Assembly (NCBI GenBank): GCA_001464715.1
Contig: LNDT01000012.1
Coordinates: 1 to 64,000, forward strand
Length of the DNA stretch: 64,000 bases
Source: Bdellovibrionales bacterium Ga0074137
Lineage (GTDB): Bacteria > Bdellovibrionota > Bdellovibrionia > Bdellovibrionales > JAMPXM01
Direction: 5' to 3'
Part shown: in pieces, positions 34,445 through 44,385 of the stretch
Layout: every line of letters starts with the position of its first letter
How positions within the stretch are numbered: position 1 is the first letter of the stretch
The notes under the pieces: generated by a model
The model's database searches: none
What the model was told of the DNA's origin: nothing
Seen by the model: only the letters and a program-made list of their open reading frames with translations
Program-made: the position numbers and the translations under genes

Positions 34445-35368
34445 GTGGCGAAGAAAACTTGGATCATCAAAGACGGACTTCGAACTCTCATGGTTTCCAG
34501 TCTGTCGACGGGGCTTTTGATTTTTTTCGTCTCTGTTCTATCCAGTGAAGCTAAGCTCAGCGAACTCCTTCAAATCAATCAGTGGATGGCCCGGGACATT
34601 GCGAGCCAATTCACTGGTGCCGCTTCACGAACTTTGGCACAAGCACAAAAGTTTGGAGCCTGGGTGCAGCCAGAATCGGGTTCCTTCGAAACTCGGGCCC
34701 AAAGCGAATTTGAAAATGACCTCAGTTTAAAAGCTGTTTGGGTCGTCGACATCGGTGGTGTCGGGCCCGTAAGGCCACTGGCTCGGCTTGATCGCGGTGG
34801 TTTTGAGATCGATGAAAAAGCGGGCGAGAGTGTTCGAAGGCTACTTGATATCGCGTTGAAAAATGGCGCGGCAGCCCAGGGAATTTCTCCATCACTCAAT
34901 GCTGTGGCTATAAAATCGGGAGACCGACCTCGCGCTGTTGTCTTATTTTTTGATGAGTCGTTTTTCGCAAGGGCCAGCGGCGGACCGTTTGGTGACAAGT
35001 GGTATTTGTTGGCGCCTTCAGCTGATAAGACAGAGTCGGTTCTTGTCGAAGCCTTGAGTGAACTTCGTACGGATGTTGAATACCCTTCGTTCGATGAGAT
35101 CGCAGCCTTCGTTGCTTCTGAAACTCCCGCGCAGGAACGGACCGAGTTCTCTCGAGAAGTTACGGCTTCTAGTGGTGATCGGTTTCAATTGTCGGGCGTC
35201 GCGACAGGCGTCTACGGTGTCGTGGCTGTTGTTGTAACTCCTTTTTCGGCACCGGTGCTTGATACGCCGCTTTTAATTCAGATCGCCCTTGGGATTTCAT
35301 TGGCGATAACTCTGCTGACGGTTCTTTGGAAAATGCTCCGATCTCCAAAGAAGACAATCTCAGACTGA
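34445..35368 (+). CDS. Membrane protein with a large periplasmic domain
   Basis: From GTG 34445 (GAGG placed ten bases upstream) the protein has 307 residues. One membrane helix near the start (LMVSSLSTGLLIFFVSVLSS) and one near the end (LLIQIALGISLAITLLTVLW) bracket a ~220-residue periplasmic domain. That topology is like a sensor module without its output domain. The domain contains VVDIGGVGP and AVVLFFDESFFAR patterns of a PAS/dCache-like fold, but I cannot prove it. It runs into the HDOD gene on the same strand after about 100 bases; a signalling pair is possible. Confidence 0.7.
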   Translation: MAKKTWIIKDGLRTLMVSSLSTGLLIFFVSVLSSEAKLSELLQINQWMARDIASQFTGAASRTLAQAQKFGAWVQPESGSFETRAQSEFENDLSLKAVWVVDIGGVGPVRPLARLDRGGFEIDEKAGESVRRLLDIALKNGAAAQGISPSLNAVAIKSGDRPRAVVLFFDESFFARASGGPFGDKWYLLAPSADKTESVLVEALSELRTDVEYPSFDEIAAFVASETPAQERTEFSREVTASSGDRFQLSGVATGVYGVVAVVVTPFSAPVLDTPLLIQIALGISLAITLLTVLWKMLRSPKKTISD

Positions 35369-35470
35369 GACGTCGGCTTCGCCGCCGCTACAGCCTCGCC
35401 TCTGGGCGGTTTCAAGACCGACTTCTGGTCAATTTCTTTGCCTAATCTTGGTTCAATTGACGGACCGCCC

Positions 35471-36436
35471 ATGCCGAAAAGACCAAAGGCGGAATTGCAG
35501 GCGGTCTCAAATTTAGAATCGAGTAAAATGAGTACGGCCGAAAAGCTTCTCACCAGTCAAGAGATCGTCAGTCGGCTCGACGAACTGCCGACGCTTCCCG
35601 TGGTCGTCTATGAATTGGCGCGCGTCATTAACGACCCAATGTCGTCGACAAGTGATGTCGAAAAGATCATGGGGAACGATTCTTCACTGACCGTAAAAGT
35701 CCTCAAGCTAGCCAATTCTGCCTACTACTCGATTCCTGGCGGCGTTAAAAGTCTGCAGCGAGCGATCGCGTATATCGGGTATGACACCATCAGCCAATTG
35801 GCTCTTTCGGCAAGTATCATCAACGCCTTGGATTCAAAAAATGGTGCGGATCCTCTTATCGCAAAATACTTCGACGTCCGGGAATTCTGGAAACATTCGT
35901 TGGCCGTAGGGATGGCGTCAGAAGTGATCGCAAAAGTACTGAAGTACAAAACGCCCAGTGATCTCTTTACGTGTGGCCTTGTTCACGACATGGGCAAAAT
36001 GGCGCTTTTGACGACGGCGAAAAAGCAATTTTTGAAATCTCTTGAATACGCTCGCTCGAATGATTTGACCATGATGGAAGCAGAGATCGAACTCGATACT
36101 TTACGTCACACCGAAATCGGATTTCAGCTCAGCACAAAGTGGCGTCTTCCGTATCAAATGCAAATTGCCATCGCGAATCATCATCAGCGCGATCCGCAAA
36201 TGCGTGGCGGCCTCTCGCGGGAATCTAACATGGTGGTGGACATTGTTTTTTTAGCGAACCTTTTGATTCATGCTCTGGAGTTTGGAAATTCCGGACATGG
36301 AAAAGTTCTGGGTCTTCCGCGCGACGTTCTTGAGCGACTTGGTGTTAACCAAGATATCCTTAAAGAGATTGTCTTGACCGTGAAAGAGAAAATCAAAAAC
36401 GCCGACTCGTTCCTAAAAATTATCGACGGGGTTTAG
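35471..36436 (+). CDS. HDOD-domain signalling protein
   Basis: The protein has about 321 residues. The HDOD domain begins with [22 protein letters not shown] and runs through [12 protein letters not shown] to the HD-like motif [12 protein letters not shown] (His-Asp kept) and the later NHHQRDP. The HDOD family is related to HD-GYP phosphodiesterases but usually lacks phosphodiesterase activity and works in regulation. First ATG is at 35471; ATG 35528 is also possible. The 3' end overlaps the convergent purE gene by 17 bases. Confidence 0.85.
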   Translation: MPKRPKAELQAVSNLESSKMSTAEKLLTSQEIVSRLDELPTLPVVVYELARVINDPMSSTSDVEKIMGNDSSLTVKVLKLANSAYYSIPGGVKSLQRAIAYIGYDTISQLALSASIINALDSKNGADPLIAKYFDVREFWKHSLAVGMASEVIAKVLKYKTPSDLFTCGLVHDMGKMALLTTAKKQFLKSLEYARSNDLTMMEAEIELDTLRHTEIGFQLSTKWRLPYQMQIAIANHHQRDPQMRGGLSRESNMVVDIVFLANLLIHALEFGNSGHGKVLGLPRDVLERLGVNQDILKEIVLTVKEKIKNADSFLKIIDGV

Positions 36437-36983
36437 CGGAAGATTTTCCGACTTTCAAATCGGCGGTTTTAACTTTCACTTTTGATTTTTTCTGAAAAGC
36501 GACAAGCTTTTCTCTCAGATTCTCACCAAACGCAGAATCGAGACTTGCTAAAATTCTCACACCTAAAAGTGCGGCATTGGCTGCGTTATCGATACCGACG
36601 GTCGCGACCGGAACTCCTTTAGGCATCTGCACGATCGACAAAAAAGCATCGATGCCTTCAAGCTTAGTGATGTTGATAGGTACGCCGATGACGGGAAGGT
36701 GCGTCGCGGAGGCCAGCATGCCTGGTAGATGCGCGGCGCCGCCGGCGCCAGCAATTAAAATTTTAAGACCGCGGCTGGCCGCACTCTCTGCATATTGAAG
36801 CATTTCTGTGGGAGTTCGATGTGCCGAGATCACGCGAACTTCGTGGGCGATGCCGAAGTCGTTGAGTAATCGGTGGGCCTGTTCGAGCACTGGCCAATCA
36901 GAATCGCTTCCCATCACTATGCCGATCAGGGGGCCGCGTGTGGGGGATTTGCCGGATTTTTTTTTGAGTTTTACTTTCGCCAT
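36420..36983 (-). CDS. purE: N5-carboxyaminoimidazole ribonucleotide mutase
   Basis: The protein has 187 residues. It converts N5-CAIR to CAIR in purine synthesis after PurK. The family signatures are [12 protein letters not shown] (N-terminal phosphate loop), ISAHRTP (catalytic region with the His) and [26 protein letters not shown]. The C-terminal tail is basic and slightly longer than usual. It lies 30 bases downstream of purK on the same strand with a TGAGGAA ribosome-binding site, so the order is purK then purE. Confidence 0.97.
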   Translation of the reverse strand: MAKVKLKKKSGKSPTRGPLIGIVMGSDSDWPVLEQAHRLLNDFGIAHEVRVISAHRTPTEMLQYAESAASRGLKILIAGAGGAAHLPGMLASATHLPVIGVPINITKLEGIDAFLSIVQMPKGVPVATVGIDNAANAALLGVRILASLDSAFGENLREKLVAFQKKSKVKVKTADLKVGKSSAKPRR

Positions 36984-37013
36984 TTTTCCTCAGCTGTTTT
37001 TCTTTTGCCGCCG

Positions 37014-38150
37014 TTAAAAGCCGATGTCGCGGCGAGCTTGTTTTGCCGCCTGCTGCGCAATTTTTAGAGCGAGCTCTGGTTTTTTTGCCAATGCATTCAC
37101 ATGCCCCATTTTTCGGCCGGGCTTTGATTCTAACTTTCCATACCAGTGAACTTTTGCTTCAGTTGTTGACGGTTTTGAGAACCACGGGCGGAGGTCCGAG
37201 GACGGAACGTCCCCTATCAAATTCCACATCGCGAAAGCTTTGGACGTTGGAACTGCAAACCCGCGTGGCAACGGGAACATCGACACCGCACGCAAGTGGA
37301 GCGAGAACTGATTGAGATCAAACGCATCCATTGTGTAGTGGCCCGAGTTGTGAACTCGAGGTGCAATTTCGTTGATGATCAGCTCTTTTCCCGTATCGAA
37401 AATTTCGATACCCATGGCTCCAACGTAATTTGTACGTTTCAAAAAATGTGCGATGCGGGTTTTTAAATCGCCAAAGATCTTCGTTTCTTTTAAAGGGCCT
37501 TTCACCCACAAACAGCGAGCGTCCTTCTGGAAAGTTTCGGTGAATGGGAAAAAGAAAATAGCCCCGCGCTGATCGCGCACCGCCACCACGGCGACTTCTC
37601 TTTTGAAGCGCACAAGCTTTTCTGCGATGTAACTTTCTTTTCCCATTTTGCCGACGAAATCGGTGAGTTCGCGATCACCGCGAACAATAAAAGTGCCGTT
37701 CCCATCATAACCACCGCGTCGCTTTTTAAATACGACACGTCTCCCAAGAGCGACGTAGGCGACCAGGGCGTCATTCTGCGAATCCACCGGGCGCCACGGG
37801 GAGGTCGGAAGGTCGCAGTCATCGAAGAGACTTTTTTGCGTCAATCGATCTTGAAGTTTCGCCATGAGCACTGGTTCCGGGAAGACCGGGGTCTTTGTCT
37901 GCTTTGACACCGATTCGATGAGTGCGGCATCAAAGAATTCACTCTCATACGTGACCGACGAGCAGAGCTTCATAAAGCGCAATAGGTCGTCGGACTTATT
38001 AGGGTTGCCTTTGTGCCATGAGCCGGTGACGGTGCGTGCCGGATCACTCTCTAAAGGGCTTAGAATCGCCACGGGCAGATTCAGGCGGTGTGCTTCAAGG
38101 ACCAGCATGCGAGCGAGCTGACCGCCGCCAAGAATTCCAATCGGTTTCAT
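37014..38150 (-). CDS. purK: N5-carboxyaminoimidazole ribonucleotide synthase
   Basis: The protein has 378 residues and the ATP-grasp fold of PurK. It begins GILGGGQLARMLVLEA, and has KKRRGGYDGNGTFIV for nucleotide binding, EKLVRFKREVAVVAVR and NEIAPRVHNSGHYTMDA with metal ligands. It uses ATP and bicarbonate to make N5-CAIR for PurE, encoded next. The starting ATG faces the divergent Dus-family gene across about 45 bases, so their promoters overlap. Confidence 0.97.
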   Translation of the reverse strand: MKPIGILGGGQLARMLVLEAHRLNLPVAILSPLESDPARTVTGSWHKGNPNKSDDLLRFMKLCSSVTYESEFFDAALIESVSKQTKTPVFPEPVLMAKLQDRLTQKSLFDDCDLPTSPWRPVDSQNDALVAYVALGRRVVFKKRRGGYDGNGTFIVRGDRELTDFVGKMGKESYIAEKLVRFKREVAVVAVRDQRGAIFFFPFTETFQKDARCLWVKGPLKETKIFGDLKTRIAHFLKRTNYVGAMGIEIFDTGKELIINEIAPRVHNSGHYTMDAFDLNQFSLHLRAVSMFPLPRGFAVPTSKAFAMWNLIGDVPSSDLRPWFSKPSTTEAKVHWYGKLESKPGRKMGHVNALAKKPELALKIAQQAAKQARRDIGF

Positions 38151-38197
38151 TGAAATGAGTTTTGACCTTCAACGAAGAAAGGGTCAAGAAGGCGAAC

Positions 38198-39358
38198 GTG
38201 ATTCGACCCTTAGAACGTCCTATTTTACGAGGTGCTGTCAATTTTCCCGTCATGCTGGCCCCGATGGTGGGGTTAAGTCATGTGGCGTTTCGTTCTGTGG
38301 TGAGAGATTACTTGCCCCGGGGAGCTATTACGCCGTGGCCGACGGAAATGCTCAATTCACGGCGGCTTCCCAGCGAGAAGTTTGATCTCGTGCCTGAAAC
38401 ATTGCGCTCGGACGATGAAACCCACCTTGTGCCGCAAATTTTGGGAAACGAAGAAGAATCCATTCGGCAGAGCGTTCGGAGGCTTGAGGCTGAGTGGGGT
38501 GCTAGCGGCATCGATATCAATATGGGATGTCCCGTAAAAAAAGCCTTGAGCCACAACTATGGCGTCTCCCTCATGGGAGATTCTGCGTACGCGGCCGACG
38601 TCGTAAGAATGACGGTGCGGCACACGTCGCTTCCTGTGTCTGTAAAGCTTCGGGCAGGCCCGAAGACACCTCAAAAGACGGGTGGGAGACCAGATAGGTC
38701 CGACCGGATCGACGAGGCCGACGAGGGCGACGTGAAATCTGTAACGGGCCTCGATTTTCTGCTGAAGTTTGCCGACGGACTTGTTGCGGCCGGAGCCGAG
38801 AGCCTTACTCTTCATCCAAGAACAGCGGAGCAAAAGCGGCGGGGCTCAGCCGATTGGTCCCAGATTCGCGAGCTTCGAAATAATGTCCCCGTTGCTGTCA
38901 TCGGAAACGGCGACATTCAAACGGCTGAAGATGTGTTTCGAATGCTTGAAGAAACGTCCTGTGATGCAGTCATGGTGGGCCGTGCGCTGACGGCACGACC
39001 GTGGCTTTTGTGGCAAGTCGGCGAACGGTTGGGGTGGCCCGCGCCGCCAGGGTTAGAAGGAATGAAGCCGCCCATGACGAGCGAAGAAGAAGGCGCCGAG
39101 TTTGGCCGAATGGTACTTCGGCTGATCGACCGCTTTGAGAAGTTTCATCCTGTTCGCGAGAAGGCCCATTGGAGTGAAGAGCTGCTCATTCGTAAAACCC
39201 GATTTTTTTTGAAAAATGCGACGCCGTGGCTTCAATTTGGACACGACCTTGAATCCCGCGTTTCACGCGTGAAATCTCTCACCGAGGCTCGCGACACTAT
39301 TTCCGAGTTTTTTTGCGTCCCACAGACAATGAGCGCGCGAACAGATCTACGCTATTAG
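38198..39358 (+). CDS. tRNA-dihydrouridine synthase family protein
   Basis: From GTG 38198 (AGAAGG five bases upstream) the protein has 386 residues. It follows the Dus TIM barrel: VMLAPMVGLSHVAFRSVV, DINMGCPVKKALSHNYGVSLMGD (the catalytic Cys and Lys loop), LTLHPRTAEQKRRGSADWSQIREL, VIGNGDIQTAEDV and VMVGRALTARPWL. An acidic insertion of about 25 residues (GGRPDRSDRIDEADEGDV) interrupts the barrel after the Lys-rich KLRAGP strand. A second Dus-family gene at 49055 is DusC-like; this one is a separate subfamily whose target uridine cannot be told. Confidence 0.9.
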   Translation: MIRPLERPILRGAVNFPVMLAPMVGLSHVAFRSVVRDYLPRGAITPWPTEMLNSRRLPSEKFDLVPETLRSDDETHLVPQILGNEEESIRQSVRRLEAEWGASGIDINMGCPVKKALSHNYGVSLMGDSAYAADVVRMTVRHTSLPVSVKLRAGPKTPQKTGGRPDRSDRIDEADEGDVKSVTGLDFLLKFADGLVAAGAESLTLHPRTAEQKRRGSADWSQIRELRNNVPVAVIGNGDIQTAEDVFRMLEETSCDAVMVGRALTARPWLLWQVGERLGWPAPPGLEGMKPPMTSEEEGAEFGRMVLRLIDRFEKFHPVREKAHWSEELLIRKTRFFLKNATPWLQFGHDLESRVSRVKSLTEARDTISEFFCVPQTMSARTDLRY

Positions 39359-39759
39359 TCCAAACTTTTCGGAGGGCTTGCGATCACCGAGCACACGACC
39401 GTGCTTCGATTGGCGCAAACGATCCAAATCGTATTCATTTCGATCACTTCGCCAGGGCAATGAGACTCGAGTGCCAAGTGATACCAATTTCGGTAAGAGT
39501 CTCGTTGGTGGAGAATAAAATCTGAGGCTTGGCGAACAGAGCACCTGTTGGTGTCGCCGTCGGGATAGGCGATCGAAACGAAACCTCTCAACGTGCGTAC
39601 CAAAACGTCTTGCTCTTCCGTAGCTGCACTTAAATTTTCTGACTTGGCTTGGGGGAGTGTGAGGACCAGACTGGTCAGAACCAAGAGACAAGTTTGTAGG
39701 ATCGCTTTGAACGACGAGAAGTTTTTTCTCGAAGAGTCCGGTCGAATCCCGTTGAACAA
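39355..39759 (-). CDS. Small secreted protein, unknown function
   Basis: The protein has 134 residues. It has a signal-peptide-like N-terminus (FKAILQTCLLVLTSLVLTLPQAKS) and a mature part with four cysteines (RCSV, SHCPGE, IVCANR, VVCSV), probably in disulfides, and RNWYHLALESHCPGEV in the middle. No family is recognised. The first codon in frame is a TTG at 39757-39759, so the true start is uncertain. The 3' end overlaps the convergent Dus-family gene by four bases. Confidence 0.6.
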   Translation of the reverse strand: MFNGIRPDSSRKNFSSFKAILQTCLLVLTSLVLTLPQAKSENLSAATEEQDVLVRTLRGFVSIAYPDGDTNRCSVRQASDFILHQRDSYRNWYHLALESHCPGEVIEMNTIWIVCANRSTVVCSVIASPPKSLD

Positions 39760-39851
39760 AGTGTCTCCGTTGGTTTGTTCAGGTCTTACTTGGATACGTA
39801 TGACCTAGCACGGAGTTCGAAAAGGTCTATGTTAGTATTTGGTTTGGACCA

Positions 39852-39881
39852 GAAAAAACCCGCCTCTTTTAGAAGCGGGCC
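39852..39881 (-). terminator. Rho-independent terminator of the coiled-coil protein gene
   Basis: On the minus strand a CCCGC/GCGGG stem, extended by a TCT/AGA pairing past one mismatch, is followed directly by six T residues. It lies just beyond the stop of the coiled-coil protein gene at 39907, a textbook intrinsic terminator. Confidence 0.85.
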
Positions 39882-39906
39882 TACTTTCAGTCGCCCAAAG
39901 AGTCGT

Positions 39907-42048
39907 CTAGAGATTCACCGCAAATTCCGACTGCGCGGCTGCAAAAGCTTGGTCGGAGACGGCTTTTTTGCTCATGAGGTCAGCTTTTGCCAATTCATAA
40001 GGCTCAAGTGCTCTTTGAACTTCTGTCGAACGAGCTTCTTTCAATTTGATCTGTGTGAGCGTTTTCTCCATGTCGATGGCGACTTGAGCCAAAGCTTTTT
40101 GCCCATCGACCACTGCTTTCTCTCGTTTTTTGATTTCTCTGTCGACGCGCACGAGGTCCGCTTTGAGGGCATTCACACGGGCGAGCTTGGTGTCGACGTT
40201 CGCTTGAAGAGAATCAAATCCGGTCGATTGCCGGTAGTTCGCCAAGTCCGTACGAGCCGTTCGAACGCGTCGGTTCGCGGCCGTGACGTCGTCGCCAGCA
40301 ACAGTGAGATCACTGTTTAAGCGTCGAACATCGTTTTCGCGAGCAGGGATATCGATTTGCTCGACCGATCGAAGTCGATCTTCGATATTTCTTAAGTTCA
40401 ATTCAGCCTGCTGTGTGCGGCTTCGCGCCTGGGCTTCACGGCCGTCGAGCTGCGCTTTGATCTGCCGAACTTCGTCTTCAATTTGACGACGCACATTTTG
40501 AATTTCATTTCTGGTTGATTCTCGCGAGCTTTCTAAGGCTTGAAGAGCGCGGCGAAGCTCTTGAAATCTCTGCTGTGCTTCGGTGAGTCTTTGACGCTCC
40601 ATCTGACAATCTCGTCCGGGAACTGCGGTGCAGGAAGCGAGCTCCGAATTTAAGCGGTTTCGCTCCATTTCTTGGCGCTGAACGGCCTGCTCTTGGGCAT
40701 TGATCCGCGTTTCAATATTGCGAACTTCGCTTTGAAGGCGGCTGATGCGGCTGTCAGAAGAAAGGCGCTGGCGAAGTTCGGCCTGTTCATTGAAATCATT
40801 GGCTTCGCGACCTGCGCGTTGAAGTTCATCGCGAGCATTGCGAGCGGCCGTCTGGGCGTCGGAGTACTGAAGGCGGAGCTGGCCTGATTCAGCTTGAAGA
40901 CTTCGAAGGGCTTGGCTCGCTCGGTCAAGGTTGGCTTGAACCGTAGCGACGCGGGACTGCGCATCGGTCGCGCGAGTTTCGGCGGTTCTTATAGCGCCGA
41001 CAAGGCGATTGTACTCTGGCAGAAGTGGTTTTACGGCATTGTAGGCCGCTTCATAATCTGCGTTGGCGCTGATGAGGCTAGCTTCGATCGTCGCTGTTTG
41101 TGGTTTAAGGTTCAGTAGATCCGTCTCGGCCTGAGCGATGGAATCTTGGGCCGTTTTACGAGCTTGCTCGAGGCGCACGATTTCTCGCTGAGTGAGGCGG
41201 TCGAGGTTTGAGCGCAGACCCGAAAGTTCATTGATCTCTCGAAGGTACTTCGCGTTCAAAGCTTCGATTTCACCTTGGGTAACTTTCGATGAAAGAAAAG
41301 CTTCTCGGCCCGCTTTTAGGATTTCGCGAAGGTGATCGGTCCGTCCTGGCGAAAGTCTTCCAAGATCGACCGTAGCCACGGCCTGAGGAAGAAAAGCTTT
41401 CTCAAAGGCCATGTCGGCGGGGGTTGGAACCGCAAGACCCGTGGCGCACTTCTTTCCAAGCTCATTGATAGTGACGCTGGATCCACGAAGCGAGAAAGAA
41501 ACGAGGCTCATCGGAGCGCCGCCCACATCGAAGCCTTGCGCATCCAATTTCATTTCTCGTTTTAAGTAGGCGACAAGTTCATCGGATCCGCGTGGGATGT
41601 TCCAGAAAGTTTCGCTGACACCATCGCCGCTCGTTTTTGCGAACGAATAGGTCTTTGTTTTTGAGCGGTCCAAAGTGGCTTTAAAACCTGCGGTCGCCGA
41701 GCTCACAGTTTCAGAACGAATCGCAATTTCAAGCGGGGACGAGGGTGTTTTTTGAACTCGAAGTTCTAAGTGGTGATTGATGCCGTCAACCGCCGTCACT
41801 GTTTCTGCGACACATGATGTGCCGAGATCAAGAAGTCGCCAGTCTTTCGACGTTGAAACCGGTGTCACGATCGGAGCCGCAGAAATCGTTGACGCGACCG
41901 GCGCGGGGGCTGGGGCCGTAAAAAACTCTGGTGCCGCGTGGGCCGACGCCGCAACAGCGAAAACTGTCAGAGCAGCTCCCGAAAATTTAGCAGAAATTTT
42001 TCCGCTGGATTGATTGTTGGTTTGGTTGTTCGTTTGATTCAATGACAC
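39907..42048 (-). CDS. Exported coiled-coil protein
   Basis: The protein has 713 residues. A signal peptide ends near VAASAHA. A globular part of about 190 residues follows, with a Cys pair (TSCVAE, KKCATG). From about residue 235 to near the end the protein is almost pure coiled coil with heptad-type Leu/Ala/Arg/Glu/Gln patterning (ITRLERELE-type; e.g. REIVRLEQARKTAQDSIAQAE). It contains a short CTAVPGRDC loop at mid-coil. It looks like a structural envelope or shape-related protein; no family is recognised. GGAGGAG lies just before the start and the gene has its own terminator. Confidence 0.8.
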   Translation of the reverse strand: MSLNQTNNQTNNQSSGKISAKFSGAALTVFAVAASAHAAPEFFTAPAPAPVASTISAAPIVTPVSTSKDWRLLDLGTSCVAETVTAVDGINHHLELRVQKTPSSPLEIAIRSETVSSATAGFKATLDRSKTKTYSFAKTSGDGVSETFWNIPRGSDELVAYLKREMKLDAQGFDVGGAPMSLVSFSLRGSSVTINELGKKCATGLAVPTPADMAFEKAFLPQAVATVDLGRLSPGRTDHLREILKAGREAFLSSKVTQGEIEALNAKYLREINELSGLRSNLDRLTQREIVRLEQARKTAQDSIAQAETDLLNLKPQTATIEASLISANADYEAAYNAVKPLLPEYNRLVGAIRTAETRATDAQSRVATVQANLDRASQALRSLQAESGQLRLQYSDAQTAARNARDELQRAGREANDFNEQAELRQRLSSDSRISRLQSEVRNIETRINAQEQAVQRQEMERNRLNSELASCTAVPGRDCQMERQRLTEAQQRFQELRRALQALESSRESTRNEIQNVRRQIEDEVRQIKAQLDGREAQARSRTQQAELNLRNIEDRLRSVEQIDIPARENDVRRLNSDLTVAGDDVTAANRRVRTARTDLANYRQSTGFDSLQANVDTKLARVNALKADLVRVDREIKKREKAVVDGQKALAQVAIDMEKTLTQIKLKEARSTEVQRALEPYELAKADLMSKKAVSDQAFAAAQSEFAVNL

Positions 42049-42139
42049 GAAATCTCCTCCCGATTAAAGTTACCAGTTTTAGCGAGGCAACTTTTGCGCC
42101 AAGGTTTTCGGTGTCGAAACGACGCCGTGTCAATGTGCC

Positions 42140-43432
42140 TTAGAGGTGGTGGAGAAGATCCTGATACGTCGAATCAATTTCGACAGAAACGGAAGTTCCC
42201 TCAAGTGAAGCTTGAAGAGCCTTGGGGATCACAACGGTCTCATTGATCAGCGGCTCGACAACAGTTTCAAATTTTGCAGGATGAGCTGTTGCCGATATAA
42301 CGACGTCGATGGACGCGCTGGTCTCAGAAAGTACCTTCTTTCGCTGCAAGTGTTCTTTTGCAACGATCCCAGTCGCCGTGTGCGGGCACCAGATTTCCCC
42401 GTAACGGGATTTTCCTTCCGCGATGGCGTTCGCTATTTCAACATCGGGAACCGAAATTGCCGAGACCGAGGACACGGAACAGATCTCAGGGTCAGTCTTC
42501 GAAAACAGATGGATCATCCGTTCGAAGTTACTGGGATTCGAGACGTCCATGGCGTTGGCGAGAGTTGAAACGGCCTTTGAGGGTTCAAATTTTCCCGTCG
42601 AAAAGTAGTCGGGGATTGTGCGATTCGCGTTGGTTGCAAGAACGACCTGCGCGATCGGAAATCCCATCGCCATGGCCCAGAGTGCAGCGACGCCATTTCC
42701 CAAGTTTCCTGTGGGTACGATCAGTGTTGGTTTTTTGCCGGTGACTTGAAAGTACTCAAGGCTTGATCTTGCGTGGTAGCAGACCTGAGCTAAGAGACGG
42801 CCAATATTTATGGAGTTGGCGGAAATAAAGTGATGCTCCAACAAAAGCGACCGATCGGCCAATGCTTCTTTAACGATGCGCTGGCAGTCGTCGAAAGAAC
42901 CTCGAACCTGGAAAGCTCTGACCTTTGGACCCCAGGTCGTCAGCTGTCGCTCTTGGCGAAGTGAGACTTTATTTTTGGGGTAGAGAATAATGACCGGAGT
43001 TTCGGTTTCAGAAAATGCCGCGGCCACGGCGCCGCCCGTATCGCCCGAGGTCGCGACGAGGACTGTTTTCTTTCGATCGAGTTTTGATTCACACTGCGCT
43101 AAAAATCGTGCGCCGACATCTTTAAACGCCGCCGTCGGTCCGTGGAAAAGTTCAAGAATAGCGGTCGAGGGTTCATTTTTCAGAAACTTCAGGGGGATTG
43201 GAAAATTAAGAGCTTTTTGGCAAATTTCTTTGGAATGGGAAGCGAGCTCTGAACCCTCGAAAAAAGGCTGAACGATCATTTCCGCAAAGGCCGAGTAGCT
43301 ACTGTGAATTTCCATTTTAAAATTTGGAAAAAGCTCAGGAACAAAAAGTCCGCCGTCTTTAGTTAGCCCCTTAGAAAGAGCTTCTGTGAAAGTGACGCTC
43401 TCGTTTCCACCCCGCGTGCTGACAAATTTCAT
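42140..43432 (-). CDS. thrC: Threonine synthase
   Basis: The protein has 430 residues. It opens MKFVSTRGGNESVTFTEAL, has the PLP lysine in HGPTAAFKDVGARFLAQ, the phosphate-binding loop VATSGDTGGAVAAAF and the IVPTGNLGNGVAALWA segment. It makes threonine from O-phosphohomoserine. It is the last gene of the thrABC operon and its start overlaps thrB by four bases, so translation is coupled. Confidence 0.97.
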   Translation of the reverse strand: MKFVSTRGGNESVTFTEALSKGLTKDGGLFVPELFPNFKMEIHSSYSAFAEMIVQPFFEGSELASHSKEICQKALNFPIPLKFLKNEPSTAILELFHGPTAAFKDVGARFLAQCESKLDRKKTVLVATSGDTGGAVAAAFSETETPVIILYPKNKVSLRQERQLTTWGPKVRAFQVRGSFDDCQRIVKEALADRSLLLEHHFISANSINIGRLLAQVCYHARSSLEYFQVTGKKPTLIVPTGNLGNGVAALWAMAMGFPIAQVVLATNANRTIPDYFSTGKFEPSKAVSTLANAMDVSNPSNFERMIHLFSKTDPEICSVSSVSAISVPDVEIANAIAEGKSRYGEIWCPHTATGIVAKEHLQRKKVLSETSASIDVVISATAHPAKFETVVEPLINETVVIPKALQASLEGTSVSVEIDSTYQDLLHHL

Positions 43433-44385
43433 GGGATGAGCCTAGCGCCGTTACCGCTTTCAATGGCGAAACTCCAAGCCCGTGCCATCGGCGAAGCCTT
43501 AAGCATCGCGACTTTTGCTGACTCGGCCGTGCGTTCACCTTTTGTCCAAGCGAAAATACTTGGGCCGGCTCCCGAAATCGAGCAGCCCAATACTCCGCTT
43601 GTGCCGAGGGCTGCTTTTTGAACGTTGGAAAAGCCTTGAATCAGATGGGCACGCTGCGGCTCGACAATATCATCTCTAAGATGGCGACCGATCAAATCAA
43701 GATCGTTTTTGTAGAGGCCGGAAATAAAAGAAGCCAGTCGACCACTTGCTTCAATGTGAGCTCTTAGCGAAATGTCTGGCTTCAAAATTCCACGCGCCAT
43801 TTTCGTTTCAACTTCAGTGTTGGGATGAAGGACGACGCACCAAAGATTTTCTGGGATTGGAAGTTCCGTAACCTCGATAGCTAAATTATCTGGATTTTTC
43901 TTCAAGGTCGCAAGAGTAAGGCCGCCGTAGAGGCTTGGCGCTACATTGTCCGCGTGAAATGATCCACTGGCGACGGCTTCTCCGATGAGTGCGTAATAGA
44001 CCATTTCGGTTTTCGTGAGACCTTTTTCCAGAAGTGAGCTGGCCGCAACAATCCCGGCAACGCTCGACGCGGCCGAACCGCCAAGACCTGAGCCCATTGG
44101 AATTCCCTTTTCGATGGAAACGTGAAACCCATGCTTTAGTTTCCGGTCTTCAATGAGTTTTACGAGGCCAGCCGTGGCCGTATTGAGACGGGGATCGGTC
44201 GGAAGATGGCCTTTAGAGCCCGGCGCTTTTGCTGGCTCAAGCGTGACCGTGGGTTCTGGCGCGATGGAAACTGTGACCGTGTCGCCAGCGATGGGGGCTG
44301 CGAAACCTAAAAGGTCAAAACCGACAGCGATATTGGCAACACTGGCCGGCGCAAAAGCGCGCGCTGATTTTGCCGCTAGTTTCAA
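43429..44385 (-). CDS. thrB: Homoserine kinase
   Basis: The protein has 318 residues and the GHMP kinase fold: ASVANIAVGFDLLGFA at the start, the ATP loop KGIPMGSGLGGSAASSVAG and a C-terminal GVLGCSISGAGPSIFAW. It phosphorylates homoserine for ThrC. It overlaps thrA upstream and thrC downstream by four bases each. Confidence 0.97.
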   Translation of the reverse strand: MKLAAKSARAFAPASVANIAVGFDLLGFAAPIAGDTVTVSIAPEPTVTLEPAKAPGSKGHLPTDPRLNTATAGLVKLIEDRKLKHGFHVSIEKGIPMGSGLGGSAASSVAGIVAASSLLEKGLTKTEMVYYALIGEAVASGSFHADNVAPSLYGGLTLATLKKNPDNLAIEVTELPIPENLWCVVLHPNTEVETKMARGILKPDISLRAHIEASGRLASFISGLYKNDLDLIGRHLRDDIVEPQRAHLIQGFSNVQKAALGTSGVLGCSISGAGPSIFAWTKGERTAESAKVAMLKASPMARAWSFAIESGNGARLIP

